From: an uncultured Lachnospiraceae bacterium
GTDB lineage: Bacteria; Bacillota; Clostridia; Lachnospirales; Lachnospiraceae
Length of the DNA stretch: 64,000 bases
Assembly (NCBI GenBank): GCA_900317585.1
Contig: ONHG01000006.1
Location: 62,001 to 126,000 of the forward strand
Reading direction: 5' to 3'
Shown here: piece by piece, positions 53,312 to 63,073 of the stretch
Layout: the number at the start of each line of letters is the position of its first letter
Numbering within the stretch: position 1 is the first letter of the stretch
Translations under genes and position numbers: made by a program
The notes under the pieces: generated by a model
Told to the model about the DNA's origin: nothing
Seen by the model: the letters and a program-made list of their open reading frames with translations, nothing else
Databases searched by the model: none

Positions 53312-55648
53312 ATGAAAAAAGGAAAGAGTTGGGTGATTATCCTTGTGGCAGTCATTTGTATCGGCTTGCTGGGCTGGTATTCCACTGCAGTAATCACCGA
53401 CACAAAGCAAAAGCAGGAGGCAACTGCTAATGGTGAGAGCACCAAGGATAAGGATTATCAGAATATCAAGCTTGGTCTCGACCTCTCAGGTGGTGTTTCA
53501 ATCACCTACCATATCAAGGACAAGAATCCTTCAGACAAGGACGTAAATGATACTATCGCAAAGCTCGAGGAACGTGCAGAGAGCTACACAACAGAGTACT
53601 CTGTATACAAGAGCGGGGATGACCGTATCACTGCAGAGATTCCGGGTGTTGACGACCCTAACAAGGTACTCGAGGATCTTGGAAGTCCGGGATCACTGTA
53701 CTTCATCGCCCAGTATGACAGTGAAGGAAATGCCAACTATACACAGGACACATCGGTTGAGGGCGGCTACAAGCTCAACTATGATATTGACACCTTAAAG
53801 GCCAATGGTTCAGTCATCCTCGATGGTAACGATGTAAAGGATGCAAGCGCCCAGTATGACCAGTCATCATCTACATCAACCAAGGAGCCTGTTGTTTCAT
53901 TAAAGCTCAAGGATGAGGCTATTGACACATGGGCAGATGCCACAAAGAAGGCAAAGGATGCAGGACAGTCAATCGGTATATACTATGATGATCATTTCAT
54001 CAGCGTTCCTACAGTAAGCGCCGTTATCTCAGATGGTAACTGTGTAATCAACGGAATGAAGGATTTCGACGAGGCAACAAGCCTTGCAACATTTATCCGT
54101 GTCGGAGCCATCAACCTCCAGCTCGAGGAGTTAGAGTCAAATGTTGTTGGTGCACAGCTCGGTGGATCAGCGCTCACAAATGCAGTAAAGGCTGCAATTA
54201 TCGGAATTATCTTAATCATGATATTCATGATTGTGCTCTATGGTATACTCGGTGTGGCTGCATCTATCGGACTTGCACTCTACTCAATGCTTACAGTACT
54301 GTTTATTTACTGGTTTGAGATTACACTTACACTGCCGGGTATCGCGGGTATCATCCTTGGTATCGGTATGGCAGTAGATGCAAATGTTATTGTATTTGCC
54401 CGTATCCGTGAGGAAATCGCAGGTGGCAAATCAGTGCTTGCTGCAGTAAATGAGGGCTACAAGAAGGCTCTTTCAGCCATCCTCGATGGACAGGTTACAA
54501 CCTTTATCGCAGCACTTGTGCTTATGGTACTCGGTTCAGGTACAGTAAAGGGCTTTGCATACACACTTATGATTTCAATTATTCTGTCACTGTTTACAGC
54601 TCTTTTTATTGCAAAATACCTTACAAGAGCATTTTACGGTGTCGGTGTCAGAGCTGAGAAGTTCTACGGCAAGGCAAAGAAGAGAAAGGTTATCAGATTT
54701 GTACAGAACAGAGTCAAATACTTTGTTGTCTCAGGTGTAGTCATACTTGCAGGTATCGGCGGCATGATTTATTTCGGTGCTACAAGCGGCAATGCATTAA
54801 ACTACAGCCTTGAGTTCGTAGGTGGTACATCAACCACTGCAGACTTTGGCAAGGATTATACAGCCGCAGAGGTTGAGAAGGACATCGTGCCTTCAGTATC
54901 AAAGCTCCTTGGCAATAGTGCAGTGCAGGTTACTACAGTCCAGGGCAGCCATGATGTCACATTAAAGACACGTACACTTTCACTTGATGAGAGACAGGAT
55001 CTCGCAGCTCTTCTTGAGAAGGATTTCAAAGTTGATGCATCAACTATAGAGACTCAGAGTATCAGCTCAACAATCAGTGGAGAGATGAGAACAAACGCTG
55101 TAAAGGCAGTTATTATTTCATGTATTTTCATGCTGTTATATATCTGGTTCAGATTCAAGGATATCAGATTTGCTTCAAGTGCTATCCTTGCGCTGGTACA
55201 TGATGTGCTTGTTGTTGTCACAGCATATGCACTTATCAGAATCTCGGTCGGCAGTACGTTTATCGCATGTATACTTACAATCGTAGGTTACTCGGTCAAC
55301 GATACAATCGTTATCTTTGACCGTATCCGTGAGAACCTTCACGGTATCAAGAAGTACTCAGCAGATGAGCTTGCTGATATAGCAAACGAGTCCCTTACAC
55401 AGACACTTTCACGAAGCATCAATACTTCGCTTACTACATTTGTTATGGTATTGTTACTCTTTATCTTTGGTCATACATCAATCAGAGAGTTCTCATTACC
55501 ACTCATGATAGGTGTGCTTTGCGGAACATATTCTTCAATCTGCATCGCTACAGAGCTGTGGTATGTGATGAAGCTTTATCTGGGCAGGAGCGCCATCAAA
55601 AAGCAGGCGGCTGCACCGGCTAAGGGTTCTAAAAAAGCCAAGAATTAA
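53312..55648 (+). CDS. secDF: Protein translocase subunit SecDF (fused SecD and SecF)
   Basis: 778 residues from ATG 53312 with AGGAAGG 9 bases upstream; ATG 53291 is a second possible start. SecD half: N-terminal membrane segment, LGLDLSGGVSITYHI, external P1 domain (about 45-275) and five more membrane helices with GIAGIILGIGMAVDANVIVF. SecF half: NYSLEFVGGTSTTADF and TIVGYSVNDTIVIFDRIREN. It uses the proton gradient to help complete protein export. SCIFF loci near SecDF are common in Clostridia. Confidence 0.96.
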   Translation: MKKGKSWVIILVAVICIGLLGWYSTAVITDTKQKQEATANGESTKDKDYQNIKLGLDLSGGVSITYHIKDKNPSDKDVNDTIAKLEERAESYTTEYSVYKSGDDRITAEIPGVDDPNKVLEDLGSPGSLYFIAQYDSEGNANYTQDTSVEGGYKLNYDIDTLKANGSVILDGNDVKDASAQYDQSSSTSTKEPVVSLKLKDEAIDTWADATKKAKDAGQSIGIYYDDHFISVPTVSAVISDGNCVINGMKDFDEATSLATFIRVGAINLQLEELESNVVGAQLGGSALTNAVKAAIIGIILIMIFMIVLYGILGVAASIGLALYSMLTVLFIYWFEITLTLPGIAGIILGIGMAVDANVIVFARIREEIAGGKSVLAAVNEGYKKALSAILDGQVTTFIAALVLMVLGSGTVKGFAYTLMISIILSLFTALFIAKYLTRAFYGVGVRAEKFYGKAKKRKVIRFVQNRVKYFVVSGVVILAGIGGMIYFGATSGNALNYSLEFVGGTSTTADFGKDYTAAEVEKDIVPSVSKLLGNSAVQVTTVQGSHDVTLKTRTLSLDERQDLAALLEKDFKVDASTIETQSISSTISGEMRTNAVKAVIISCIFMLLYIWFRFKDIRFASSAILALVHDVLVVVTAYALIRISVGSTFIACILTIVGYSVNDTIVIFDRIRENLHGIKKYSADELADIANESLTQTLSRSINTSLTTFVMVLLLFIFGHTSIREFSLPLMIGVLCGTYSSICIATELWYVMKLYLGRSAIKKQAAAPAKGSKKAKN

Positions 55649-55660
55649 TAATTAACTTAT

Positions 55661-55694
55661 GGCCCGGCCTTTAAAGGCTGGGCTATTGTTTTTT
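55661..55694 (+). terminator. Terminator after secDF
   Basis: GCCCGGCCTTT / AAAGGCTGGGC is a near-palindromic stem with one G-U, then a T-run at 55688. Confidence 0.75.
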
Positions 55695-55773
55695 GTGGAC
55701 TTATTAACATATGCAGATATGTTTATATATTTATAAATTTATGTGCGGAGCAATAGAATGGAGCATTATTTAT

Positions 55774-56043
55774 ATGAAAATTTTTCTGATTTATCTGTTT
55801 CTTATGAATATAGCAGGCTTTGCTGCGATGGGAATTGACAAGTGTAAGGCCAAGGCACACGCATGGCGCATCCCGGAGAAGACATTATTTGGGCTCAGCC
55901 TGCTGGGCGGAAGCGCCGGTACCTGGGCTGGGATGTATGCCTTCAGGCACAAGACAAAGCATTGGTATTTTGTAAAGGGGATGCCGCTTATTTTCTTTAT
56001 CCATGTGGTTATTGCATGTGTTATCTACAGGAATTTTTATTAG
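55774..56043 (+). CDS. DUF1294-family membrane protein
   Basis: 89 residues from ATG 55774 (upstream Met at 55741 or 55711 possible). The family pattern is clear: FAAMGIDKCKAKAHAWRIPE, LLGGSAGTWAGMYAFRHKTK, then HWYFVKGMPLIFFIHVV. Two to three membrane segments. Function unknown. Monocistronic. Confidence 0.8.
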   Translation: MKIFLIYLFLMNIAGFAAMGIDKCKAKAHAWRIPEKTLFGLSLLGGSAGTWAGMYAFRHKTKHWYFVKGMPLIFFIHVVIACVIYRNFY

Positions 56044-56083
56044 AGTTTCTTCAGATTAATTTTTAAAAATTAATGTAATAAAA

Positions 56084-56112
56084 TTGATTTTATGACAGTG
56101 ATATAGTACAAT
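56084..56112 (+). promoter_or_regulatory. Promoter of the chemoreceptor gene
   Basis: TTGATT (56084-56089) and TACAAT (56107-56112) with 17-base spacing. Confidence 0.6.
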
Positions 56113-56156
56113 AGTACTTGTAAACAACTTAAAATTAAAAATAGGGAGGCTATATA

Positions 56157-57728
56157 ATGGAAAATGATATGTCCAGACAGGAACGTCTTGATTATCTGCG
56201 AAATAAGATAGATGGCAGAAAATATAAGACAAAGGAACCAAAGATTTATCTAAACAATATGTTTTTACTGGGATTGCATGCATTACTTGAATTTGGGATA
56301 TTTTGTAATTTTGCATTTATATCATTTTATAATGGAATGAGTGTACCCGGTATCCTGGGAATTGTATGGATAATACTGGGGGTATTGGTATGCGGAGCAC
56401 TTTACTTTAAGGACAAGAGCTGCCCTTATCTAAACAAGGTCTGTCTTATTCAATTTATTATTTTGTATTTTCTTGCTATAATGGAAAATGGTAACAGTTG
56501 TATAAATGCAGCATTTATCCCGGTACTCATTGCTATAATGCCGTATATGGATATAAAGCTTATGGATCTGTCATGTATTGCATTAGCAGTATCTAACATA
56601 GCTCGATATCTATTGATTTTTACCGGTGTTGTTTATTCGTATGATAGTGTAGGACATGAGGGGGGTGTGCTTGGTGTAAACCTTGTTACAATTCTGGCAG
56701 TTGCAATTGCTAACAGGATTTCATGGAGATTCAACCATGATGCAATGTATTCAATGAAGGACGAGCAGGAAATACAGAAAATTATTATGGATGATGTCCT
56801 TGATATTGCAAAGGGTGTACAGAATAAAACGGGTGAGGCGAATGAAGTGCTTGGACAGCTTTCAGCCTCAGCACAGAATATCAATGATGCAGTTTCAGAG
56901 ATTACACAGGGAACCTACAATACAGCAGAAAATATTCAGAATCAGACTGTAATGACACAGAAGATACAGGATGCAATTGATGATGTCGCTGACAGAACTG
57001 AGAATGCGGCTGAGAAGGCAATGGCTTCTATGGATGTGATTAGAGAAAGTCTCTCAACAATGAATGAGCTGAGCAGACATTCAGATACAATTGCTGAAAC
57101 AAATAACAAGGTTGTTAACTCTATGGAAAATCTCGGGAAAAAGACAGAGGATGTGCGAAATATTACAGATATGATTCTTGATATCTCAAACCAGACTAAT
57201 CTGCTGGCACTAAATGCGTCTATTGAGGCGGCAAGAGCAGGTGAAGCCGGCAAAGGCTTTGCAGTAGTTGCAGACCAGATCAGACAGCTTGCAGAGCAGA
57301 CCAAGAAATCAACGGAAAGCATTACTCAGATTGTGGAGCAACTTAGTGACTATTCAAGGGGCGCATCAGAGGCAATTAAAGAATCTCTTGAAGCAACACA
57401 GCAGCAGTCTGCTTTGATAGGAACGGCATCTGACAATTTCACTTTGATTAATTCTGATATACAGGAGCTCACCGGTCAGATGAATGAAATTGATACGATG
57501 ATAACAGGTCTCAAGGATTCAAATAATGCTATTGTTGACAGTATCAACCAGCTTTCAGCAACGAGTGAGGAGATAACCGCAAGCAGCTCAGAGGCATCTG
57601 ATATTTCGGCGAACAACAGGGAAAGTTCAGATAATGCAAAGCAGATGCTTCAAAGTATACTTGAGTATTCGCATGGACTTGATAAATATTTTAATAACGA
57701 TACCGAATATAATGAAACAAACGAATAA
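56157..57728 (+). CDS. Methyl-accepting chemotaxis protein with polytopic membrane sensor
   Basis: 523 residues. Residues 30-200 form about six membrane helices (for example [40 protein letters not shown]) with no large external domain. Residues 215-510 are the cytoplasmic signalling hairpin with tip [20 protein letters not shown] and [17 protein letters not shown]. It should control CheA. The sensor is of the membrane-embedded type, not the common periplasmic dCache or four-helix type. No che or flagellar genes are nearby. Confidence 0.9.
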   Translation: MENDMSRQERLDYLRNKIDGRKYKTKEPKIYLNNMFLLGLHALLEFGIFCNFAFISFYNGMSVPGILGIVWIILGVLVCGALYFKDKSCPYLNKVCLIQFIILYFLAIMENGNSCINAAFIPVLIAIMPYMDIKLMDLSCIALAVSNIARYLLIFTGVVYSYDSVGHEGGVLGVNLVTILAVAIANRISWRFNHDAMYSMKDEQEIQKIIMDDVLDIAKGVQNKTGEANEVLGQLSASAQNINDAVSEITQGTYNTAENIQNQTVMTQKIQDAIDDVADRTENAAEKAMASMDVIRESLSTMNELSRHSDTIAETNNKVVNSMENLGKKTEDVRNITDMILDISNQTNLLALNASIEAARAGEAGKGFAVVADQIRQLAEQTKKSTESITQIVEQLSDYSRGASEAIKESLEATQQQSALIGTASDNFTLINSDIQELTGQMNEIDTMITGLKDSNNAIVDSINQLSATSEEITASSSEASDISANNRESSDNAKQMLQSILEYSHGLDKYFNNDTEYNETNE

Positions 57729-57818
57729 ATAACTAAACTGACTATAGGGATAACTAACTATAGAAATAATCAGCTATATAACAAAAACCACTACACAACT
57801 ATCAAGGAGGGCCAAATA

Positions 57819-59123
57819 ATGTGGGCATATGAAAGTGTATTTTATCAGATTTATCCGTTAGGATTCTGTGGGGCACCATTTGAGAATGATGGTGTTTTGG
57901 AACACAGAATTTTGAAAGTAAATGACTGGATACCTCATATCAAAAAGCTTGGGGCAGATGCAATCTATTTTTCACCGGTGTTTGAATCTGATACACACGG
58001 ATATAATACAAGGGATTATACAAAAATAGACACAAGGCTTGGCACAAACGAGGACTTCGCACAGGTCTGTGATAATCTGCACAAGGACGGCATAAGGGTG
58101 GTGCTGGATGGTGTGTTCAATCATGTGGGAAGAGGCTTCTGGGCATTTCAGGATGTGCTTAAAAACAGAGAAAGCTCACCGTATGTGAACTGGTTTGGTC
58201 GTATAGCGTTCGATGGCAATTCAAACTATAATGATGGATTGTGGTACGAGGGCTGGGAAGGAAACTATGATCTGGTCAAGCTTAATCTGAGAAATGAGGA
58301 TGTAATCCAGCATATCTTTTCAGCGATAAAGGGCTGGGTAGACGAGTTTGATATAGACGGGCTGAGACTTGATGTGGCATACTGCCTCGACCATGATTTC
58401 CTCAGAAGACTAAGGGAGTTCTGCGACTCACTAAAGCCGGATTTCTTCCTGGTGGGAGAGACACTGCATGGTGACTACAACCAGATTATGAATGATGTGA
58501 TGCTTCACTCGGTAACGAACTATGAGTGCTATAAGGGTCTGTACTCGAGCTTTAATTCCATGAATATGTTTGAGATAAATCATTCGCTTCTCAGACAGTT
58601 CGGACCGGAGCAGTGGACTCTCTACAAGGGTAAGCACCTGCTGTCATTCGTGGACAATCATGATGTGACAAGAGTGGCAAGCATACTGACCAATGAAAAG
58701 CATCTGCCACTAATCTATGCACTTGCATTTGGTATGCCGGGCATCCCTTGTGTGTACTATGGCAGTGAGTGGGGAGAGAAGGCAAAAAAAGAAGACGGTG
58801 ACCCGGCGCTTAGGGCATGCTTTGAAGCCCCACAGTGGAATGAACTGACTGAGTGGATTTCAAAGCTTACAGAGGCAAAGAAGCAGTCAAAGGCACTGTG
58901 TTACGGTAATTTCTATTCGGTTGTGCTCACAAATGGCCAGTGTGTTTTTGGTCGAGAATGTGATGGTGAAAGGGTATTAGTGTGCATTAATGCTGCAGAC
59001 CAGCCGTTTTTCGCAGGCTTTGATATGGGAAAGGGTGATGCAACAGACCTGATTACAGGTGAGCAGGTTACATTAAACGGTGGCCTTGAGCTGCCACCTT
59101 ACAGTGCATACTTTTTGAGATAA
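57819..59123 (+). CDS. GH13-family alpha-glucan-active enzyme (cytoplasmic)
   Basis: 434 residues, no signal peptide. GH13 motifs: DGVFNHVG (region I), DGLRLDVAY with the catalytic aspartate (II), FLVGETLHG with the catalytic glutamate (III), FVDNHDVTR (IV). A small C-terminal beta domain ends LPPYSAYFLR. It lacks the N-terminal domain of cyclomaltodextrinases. It probably processes imported maltodextrins or related glucans; exact specificity unknown. AAGGAGG ribosome site. Confidence 0.88.
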   Translation: MWAYESVFYQIYPLGFCGAPFENDGVLEHRILKVNDWIPHIKKLGADAIYFSPVFESDTHGYNTRDYTKIDTRLGTNEDFAQVCDNLHKDGIRVVLDGVFNHVGRGFWAFQDVLKNRESSPYVNWFGRIAFDGNSNYNDGLWYEGWEGNYDLVKLNLRNEDVIQHIFSAIKGWVDEFDIDGLRLDVAYCLDHDFLRRLREFCDSLKPDFFLVGETLHGDYNQIMNDVMLHSVTNYECYKGLYSSFNSMNMFEINHSLLRQFGPEQWTLYKGKHLLSFVDNHDVTRVASILTNEKHLPLIYALAFGMPGIPCVYYGSEWGEKAKKEDGDPALRACFEAPQWNELTEWISKLTEAKKQSKALCYGNFYSVVLTNGQCVFGRECDGERVLVCINAADQPFFAGFDMGKGDATDLITGEQVTLNGGLELPPYSAYFLR

Positions 59124-59130
59124 CATTTGT

Positions 59131-59307
59131 ATGGACAATAAAAGAATTAATAAAAGAAAAAATGAAAGAAAAGAGCTCATATGTGCTGTCACAGCCGTAG
59201 TGGTACTTTACACAGCTATGGAGTCGATAGGCATCACATGCCCCATTAAGTTCATCACCGGAATATCATGTGCAGACTGTCTCCTTAAATTTTGTATATT
59301 AAATTAA
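59131..59307 (+). pseudogene. Truncated DUF2752-like membrane protein
   Basis: 58 codons, 8 bases after the GH13 gene. Basic N-terminus, one membrane helix (ICAVTAVVVLYTAMESIG), then ITCPIKFITGISCADCLLKF, which resembles the N-terminal half of DUF2752 (CP-IYWITGIPCPxCG). Family members are about 120 residues and continue with TRA and two more helices; here the frame stops at 59307. Could be a degraded copy or a small functional protein. Confidence 0.5.
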
Positions 59308-59341
59308 ACGGTAAATATTATTGAAAAAGGTCATTCAGACA

Positions 59342-59370
59342 TTGACAAAAATTTGTCAAAGTGTTACTAT
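59342..59370 (+). promoter_or_regulatory. Promoter of the crotonase gene with overlapping palindrome
   Basis: TTGACA (59342-59347) and TACTAT (59365-59370), 17-base spacing. The -35 lies inside the perfect inverted repeat TTGACAAA-AA-TTTGTCAA (59342-59359), a likely operator. A redox regulator such as Rex would recognise a TTGTTAA/TTAACAA type half-site, which this only partly resembles. Confidence 0.65.
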
Positions 59371-59432
59371 TTTTTTATAAATTAAGACAGAAATGTCGGT
59401 TATACATAGGTTTTTTAAGGAGGATTTATACA

Positions 59433-60236
59433 ATGAGCGAGTTCAAAAATTTAACACTTGACGTAGCAGATCAGATTGCAGTACTTACAATCTCAAGACC
59501 GGCTGCTCTTAATGCATTAAACAGTGAGACTCTTGATGAGTTAAATGTAGCATTAACAGAGATAGAGGCAAGAGACGATGTTAAGGTGCTTATCCTTACA
59601 GGTGGTCCTGACAAGAAGGGCAACGAGTTCAAGTCATTCGTAGCAGGAGCAGATATCGCAGAGATGGTTAACTTCACAGCACCACAGGCAAGAGCATTCG
59701 GAATCAAGGCTTCAGAGCCATTCTTCAAGCTCATGAATATGCGTCAGGTAACAATCGCAGCTGTCAATGGATTCGCACTCGGTGGAGGATGCGAGATTTC
59801 TATGGCATGTGATATCAGAATCGCTTCTGAGAACGCAATTTTCGGACAGCCTGAGACAGGACTTGGAATCATCCCTGGCTTTGGCGGTACACAGAGACTT
59901 GCTCGTTTAGTTGGAATGGGACGTGCTAAGGAAATGATTTTCACATGCGACAATGTAGACGCTGCTGAAGCATACCGCATCGGTCTCGTTAATAAAGTAG
60001 TAGCAAAAGAGGAGCTTATGCCAACAGCTAAGGCTATGGCTGCAAAGATCATCTCTAAGGGAAGCTACGCAATCGCAGTTGCTAAGGCTGCTATCAACAA
60101 CGGATATGATATGGATATCAAGAACGCTGTTGAGATGGAAGCAAACCTCTTCGGTGTTGTAAATGATACAAACGACAAGAAAGAGGGAATGGGAGCATTC
60201 CTTGAGAAGAGAGCTGCAAACCTCACAGATTTCTAA
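59433..60236 (+). CDS. crt: Short-chain enoyl-CoA hydratase (crotonase)
   Basis: 267 residues from ATG 59433 (AAGGAGG at 59417-59423). Crotonase fold with the CoA-binding loop SFVAGADIAEM, oxyanion-hole GGGCEISMACDIRIA, and catalytic glutamates in FGQPETGLGIIPGFGGTQRL (E equivalents of 144 and 164 positions). Hydrates crotonyl-CoA in the butyrate pathway, a main energy route of butyrate-producing Lachnospiraceae. Stands alone here, without bcd, etfBA or hbd next to it. Confidence 0.93.
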   Translation: MSEFKNLTLDVADQIAVLTISRPAALNALNSETLDELNVALTEIEARDDVKVLILTGGPDKKGNEFKSFVAGADIAEMVNFTAPQARAFGIKASEPFFKLMNMRQVTIAAVNGFALGGGCEISMACDIRIASENAIFGQPETGLGIIPGFGGTQRLARLVGMGRAKEMIFTCDNVDAAEAYRIGLVNKVVAKEELMPTAKAMAAKIISKGSYAIAVAKAAINNGYDMDIKNAVEMEANLFGVVNDTNDKKEGMGAFLEKRAANLTDF

Positions 60237-60328
60237 ATTATGATATACAGACGCTGTCTGGACGTGGGGCTAACATCATGATATCAGGCTGTGTGCAGCA
60301 GTGTAAATATGTAAGGTTTAAGGTATAA

Positions 60329-60358
60329 AAGCCGGTGCGTTTTAGCACCGGTTTTTTC
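60329..60358 (+). terminator. Terminator after crt
   Basis: CCGGTGC (60332-60338) pairs with GCACCGG (60345-60351), preceded by an A-run and followed by TTTTTT. Confidence 0.85.
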
Positions 60359-60382
60359 TGCCCTTTTAGATGTTTACAGGTC

Positions 60383-60411
60383 TTGAAAAAAGTAGAAAAT
60401 GTTTCTATAAT
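60383..60411 (+). promoter_or_regulatory. Promoter of the MATE gene
   Basis: TTGAAA (60383-60388) and TATAAT (60406-60411), 17-base spacing; leader about 100 bases, no riboswitch recognised. Confidence 0.6.
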
Positions 60412-60516
60412 AAATTAATATTTGATTTATCGGAGTATGGCAAGAAAGTATTTGTAACTATTTCGTGAGAAAATATATTGTCATAGAAATATAATTTAAG
60501 CTTTACAAGAGGAAAA

Positions 60517-61863
60517 ATGATGTCAAGAGCAGCACAGACCAAAGAACTGGATATGGTGAACGGACCACTCGCAAGGAAGATACTGATTTACTCCATACCG
60601 CTCATGTTTTCAAACCTGCTTCAGGTATTTTTTAATATGACGGATGTAGCAGTGGTGGGGAAATTTGCGGGTGCAAGAGCACTCGGCTCAGTCGGTTCCA
60701 CGACAATCATCATCACACTCACAACAGGCATACTGCTTGGCATGGGAGGCGGTGTCAATGCTGTCACGGCACTGCACATGGGAGCAGAGGACTATCAGAG
60801 GGTGCATAAGACCGTCCACACATCGGTCATTCTGTGCTTTATAGCGGGACTTTTACTGTTAGTGGCAGGACTGGCTTTTTCAAAGCCCCTGCTTGAAGTG
60901 ATGAATACAAAGCCGGAGCTGATAGACGGTGCCACAGCATATCTGATGATATACCTGTGCGGTTCGCCGGCGCTTGCGCTTTATAATTTCGGTAACGGTG
61001 TGCTGAGCGCAGTAGGAGATACAAAGAGGCCTCTTATATACCTGAGTGTCTCGGGAATTATCAATATAGTGCTCAACCTGTTTTTTGTAATAGTATGCAG
61101 ACTGGGAGTGATAGGAGTAGCCATCGCAAGCATCATAGCACAGTACATCTCAGCGGCTCTCATCATCAGGTTTCTCATGAAGACATACGGCAGCTACGGT
61201 TTGCGCATGAAGGATATAGCGATTGACAGGGATGCAGCCGCAGCAGTGCTTCGGATTGGAGTTCCGGCAGCGATACAGTACTCGCTCTTTGCCATAGCAA
61301 ATATATGCATCCAGACATCCATCAACTCCTTCAGCCATGTGGTCGTGGAGGGCAATTCAGCCGCCACCAATGCGGATTCACTCATCTATGACATGATGGC
61401 AGCATTTTACACCGCATGTACCAGCTTCATAGCGCAGAATCTGGGCGCAAGAAAAAAGGAAAGAGTGCTGAGGACATTTTTCATCACACTTGCATACTCG
61501 TTTCTGATGGGACTGGTGCTTGGAGTGGCATTGTTTATATTCCAAAGACCGTTCCTTTTGCTCTTTACGAGTGATGATGCCGTGATACACTATGGACAGA
61601 TCAGAATTGGTGTGATGGCATTCGTCTACTGTGTATCAGCATTCATGGACAATGCCACAGCCGCCGCCAGGGGCATCGGAAAAAGTGTAGCACCTACCAT
61701 CATAGTGGTTATGGGCTCTGTCGTATTCAGGATTATATGGCTGCTCACAGTGTTTGCGTATTTTAAGACACTGCAGTCATTATATCTCATATATGTCATT
61801 TCGTGGACGCTCACCGCAATCGCCGGTAATATTTACTTTGCGTATCACTATAGGAAAATTTAA
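60517..61863 (+). CDS. MATE-family efflux transporter
   Basis: 448 residues, twelve predicted membrane helices. MATE pattern at the N-terminus (GPLARKILIYSIPLMFSNLL), with FFNMTDVAVVGKFAGARALG, and a second half beginning near RIGVPAAIQYSLFAIANICI. Drug or cation/proton or sodium antiporter; substrate unknown. The GAAG ribosome site is moderate. Converges on the TetR gene with a 10-base gap. Confidence 0.9.
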   Translation: MMSRAAQTKELDMVNGPLARKILIYSIPLMFSNLLQVFFNMTDVAVVGKFAGARALGSVGSTTIIITLTTGILLGMGGGVNAVTALHMGAEDYQRVHKTVHTSVILCFIAGLLLLVAGLAFSKPLLEVMNTKPELIDGATAYLMIYLCGSPALALYNFGNGVLSAVGDTKRPLIYLSVSGIINIVLNLFFVIVCRLGVIGVAIASIIAQYISAALIIRFLMKTYGSYGLRMKDIAIDRDAAAAVLRIGVPAAIQYSLFAIANICIQTSINSFSHVVVEGNSAATNADSLIYDMMAAFYTACTSFIAQNLGARKKERVLRTFFITLAYSFLMGLVLGVALFIFQRPFLLLFTSDDAVIHYGQIRIGVMAFVYCVSAFMDNATAAARGIGKSVAPTIIVVMGSVVFRIIWLLTVFAYFKTLQSLYLIYVISWTLTAIAGNIYFAYHYRKI

Positions 61864-61873
61864 GTTGGAATTT

Positions 61874-62497
61874 TTACAGCTTGAGGAAATTTAGAGACCC
61901 CTCAGGATTATCAGTGCCCTTCTCAAGCAGTGAGATGAGCTCAGAGATAGTCTGTTCGGTCTCTTCTTTTGTGGACGGAATCAGTGTATTGTCAAGCTTC
62001 ACGACGAGCACGAGAAGCACAATCTCTGCAAGCGCATCAGGCTGTCGGCACACGATAAGTCCATCAGCTGCTCCCTGCCTTATGATTTCACCGGTCACCG
62101 GCTTTAGCTCGGTAATCAGGTAATTGATGTATTTGTTGTGCAAAAATGCATTCTCCTGTACACCATTTCCGGCATCGGAATGGATTTTTAAAAAGGCGGC
62201 AGAGGAGTTGCGACACGCCTGAAATATCATCGCCATGCGCACAAACGGAGATATATCGGTGCGCTTTGCAAGCTCCTTTGCGGTGGCAAGCGGCTCTTCG
62301 TAGCTTTTTGCCATAAGTGCATCAAAGATAGCCTCCTTTGATGAAAAATAATAATATATGCTACCCTTGCCTATCCCGGCTGTCTGTGCGATTTCGCTGA
62401 CAGATATCTGGGATATTTTTTTTGTTTCTAAAAGGGTTCTTAGCGCTTCAAGTATTTTCTCGTATTTTTCCGAATTTGGTCTTGCGGAATGTGGCAT
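61874..62497 (-). CDS. TetR-family transcriptional regulator
   Basis: 207 residues from ATG 62497, chosen because AGAGGAG lies 6 bases upstream; the longer frame to 62707 crosses the promoter and operator region. Helix-turn-helix: ISQISVSEIAQTAGIGKGSI, YYYFSSKEAIFDALM. The C-terminal domain is for ligand binding and dimerisation. It lies divergent to an SCP2-like/hydrolase operon with two repeated GACC-type sites, so it likely represses that operon and itself. Ligand unknown, perhaps a lipid-like molecule. Confidence 0.88.
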   Translation of the reverse strand: MPHSARPNSEKYEKILEALRTLLETKKISQISVSEIAQTAGIGKGSIYYYFSSKEAIFDALMAKSYEEPLATAKELAKRTDISPFVRMAMIFQACRNSSAAFLKIHSDAGNGVQENAFLHNKYINYLITELKPVTGEIIRQGAADGLIVCRQPDALAEIVLLVLVVKLDNTLIPSTKEETEQTISELISLLEKGTDNPEGSLNFLKL

Positions 62498-62665
62498 AGT
62501 GGCTCCTCTTTTATTAGTTACGTTCATTTTAATATATATTATCACAATCCACATGATTCTTCCATGAAATTTTACCGTGGTAATAGGTTTTGGTGATAAT
62601 GATACTATATGTTTGGATAGTTTATGAAAAAATAACAGAATAGTTTGAAAATGAAAATATTTATA

Positions 62666-62723
62666 TTGACCGCCAGTCGAAAAAGTGATACTGTAATGAA
62701 GTAACAAATTGACCGGTGGTCGA
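62666..62723. promoter_or_regulatory. Two TetR-type operator copies
   Basis: TTGACCGCCAGTCGA (62666-62680) and TTGACCGGTGGTCGA (62709-62723) share TTGACCGNNNGTCGA, an imperfect palindrome with GAC/GTC arms, 43 bases apart. The first overlaps a -35 (TTGACC) and the second lies just after the expected start of transcription, so both would block the operon at 62738. Confidence 0.65.
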
Positions 62724-62737
62724 AAAGGAGAGTTGAT

Positions 62738-63070
62738 ATGACTTATGCAGACATGTTTTCAAAGGTAAAGGGACTGTTTATGGAGTCTGATGTGAGCGAT
62801 ATAAGCGAGCATCTTGCTTTTCAGTTCAATATAACAGGAGAGGCAGAGGGAATTTTCTATGCCGAGGTAAATGATGGTGTGCTGGCAGTGGAGCCGTATG
62901 AGTATTTTGACAGGGATGCGATTTTTATATGCAGCGCTGAGACTCTTTTCAAGCTGGCAGATGGAAGGCTTGATCCGATTCTTGCATTTACAACAGGCAA
63001 GCTCAAGGTGCAGGGAAATATTGATAAGGCACTTCGCCTGAAGCAGATTATAGATAGTAAGAAGGCGTAG
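62738..63070 (+). CDS. SCP2 sterol-binding-like domain protein
   Basis: 110 residues. The SCP2-like pattern is SEHLAFQFNITGEAEGIFYA, EVNDGVLAVEPYEYFDRDAI, and LADGRLDPILAFTTGKLKVQ with GNIDKALRLKQI at the end. Members bind hydrophobic ligands in a small pocket. First gene of a two-gene operon with the hydrolase; AAAGGAGAG ribosome site. Confidence 0.8.
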   Translation: MTYADMFSKVKGLFMESDVSDISEHLAFQFNITGEAEGIFYAEVNDGVLAVEPYEYFDRDAIFICSAETLFKLADGRLDPILAFTTGKLKVQGNIDKALRLKQIIDSKKA

Positions 63071-63073
63071 GTG

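Noticed and set aside
59342..59359. Definite Rex binding site
   Set aside because: The half-sites TTGACAA differ at two positions from the TTGTTAA type, so it is only called a palindrome.
62498..62707. N-terminal extension of the TetR gene to 62707
   Set aside because: It would cover the operators and promoter region, and a proper ribosome site lies before the shorter start at 62497.
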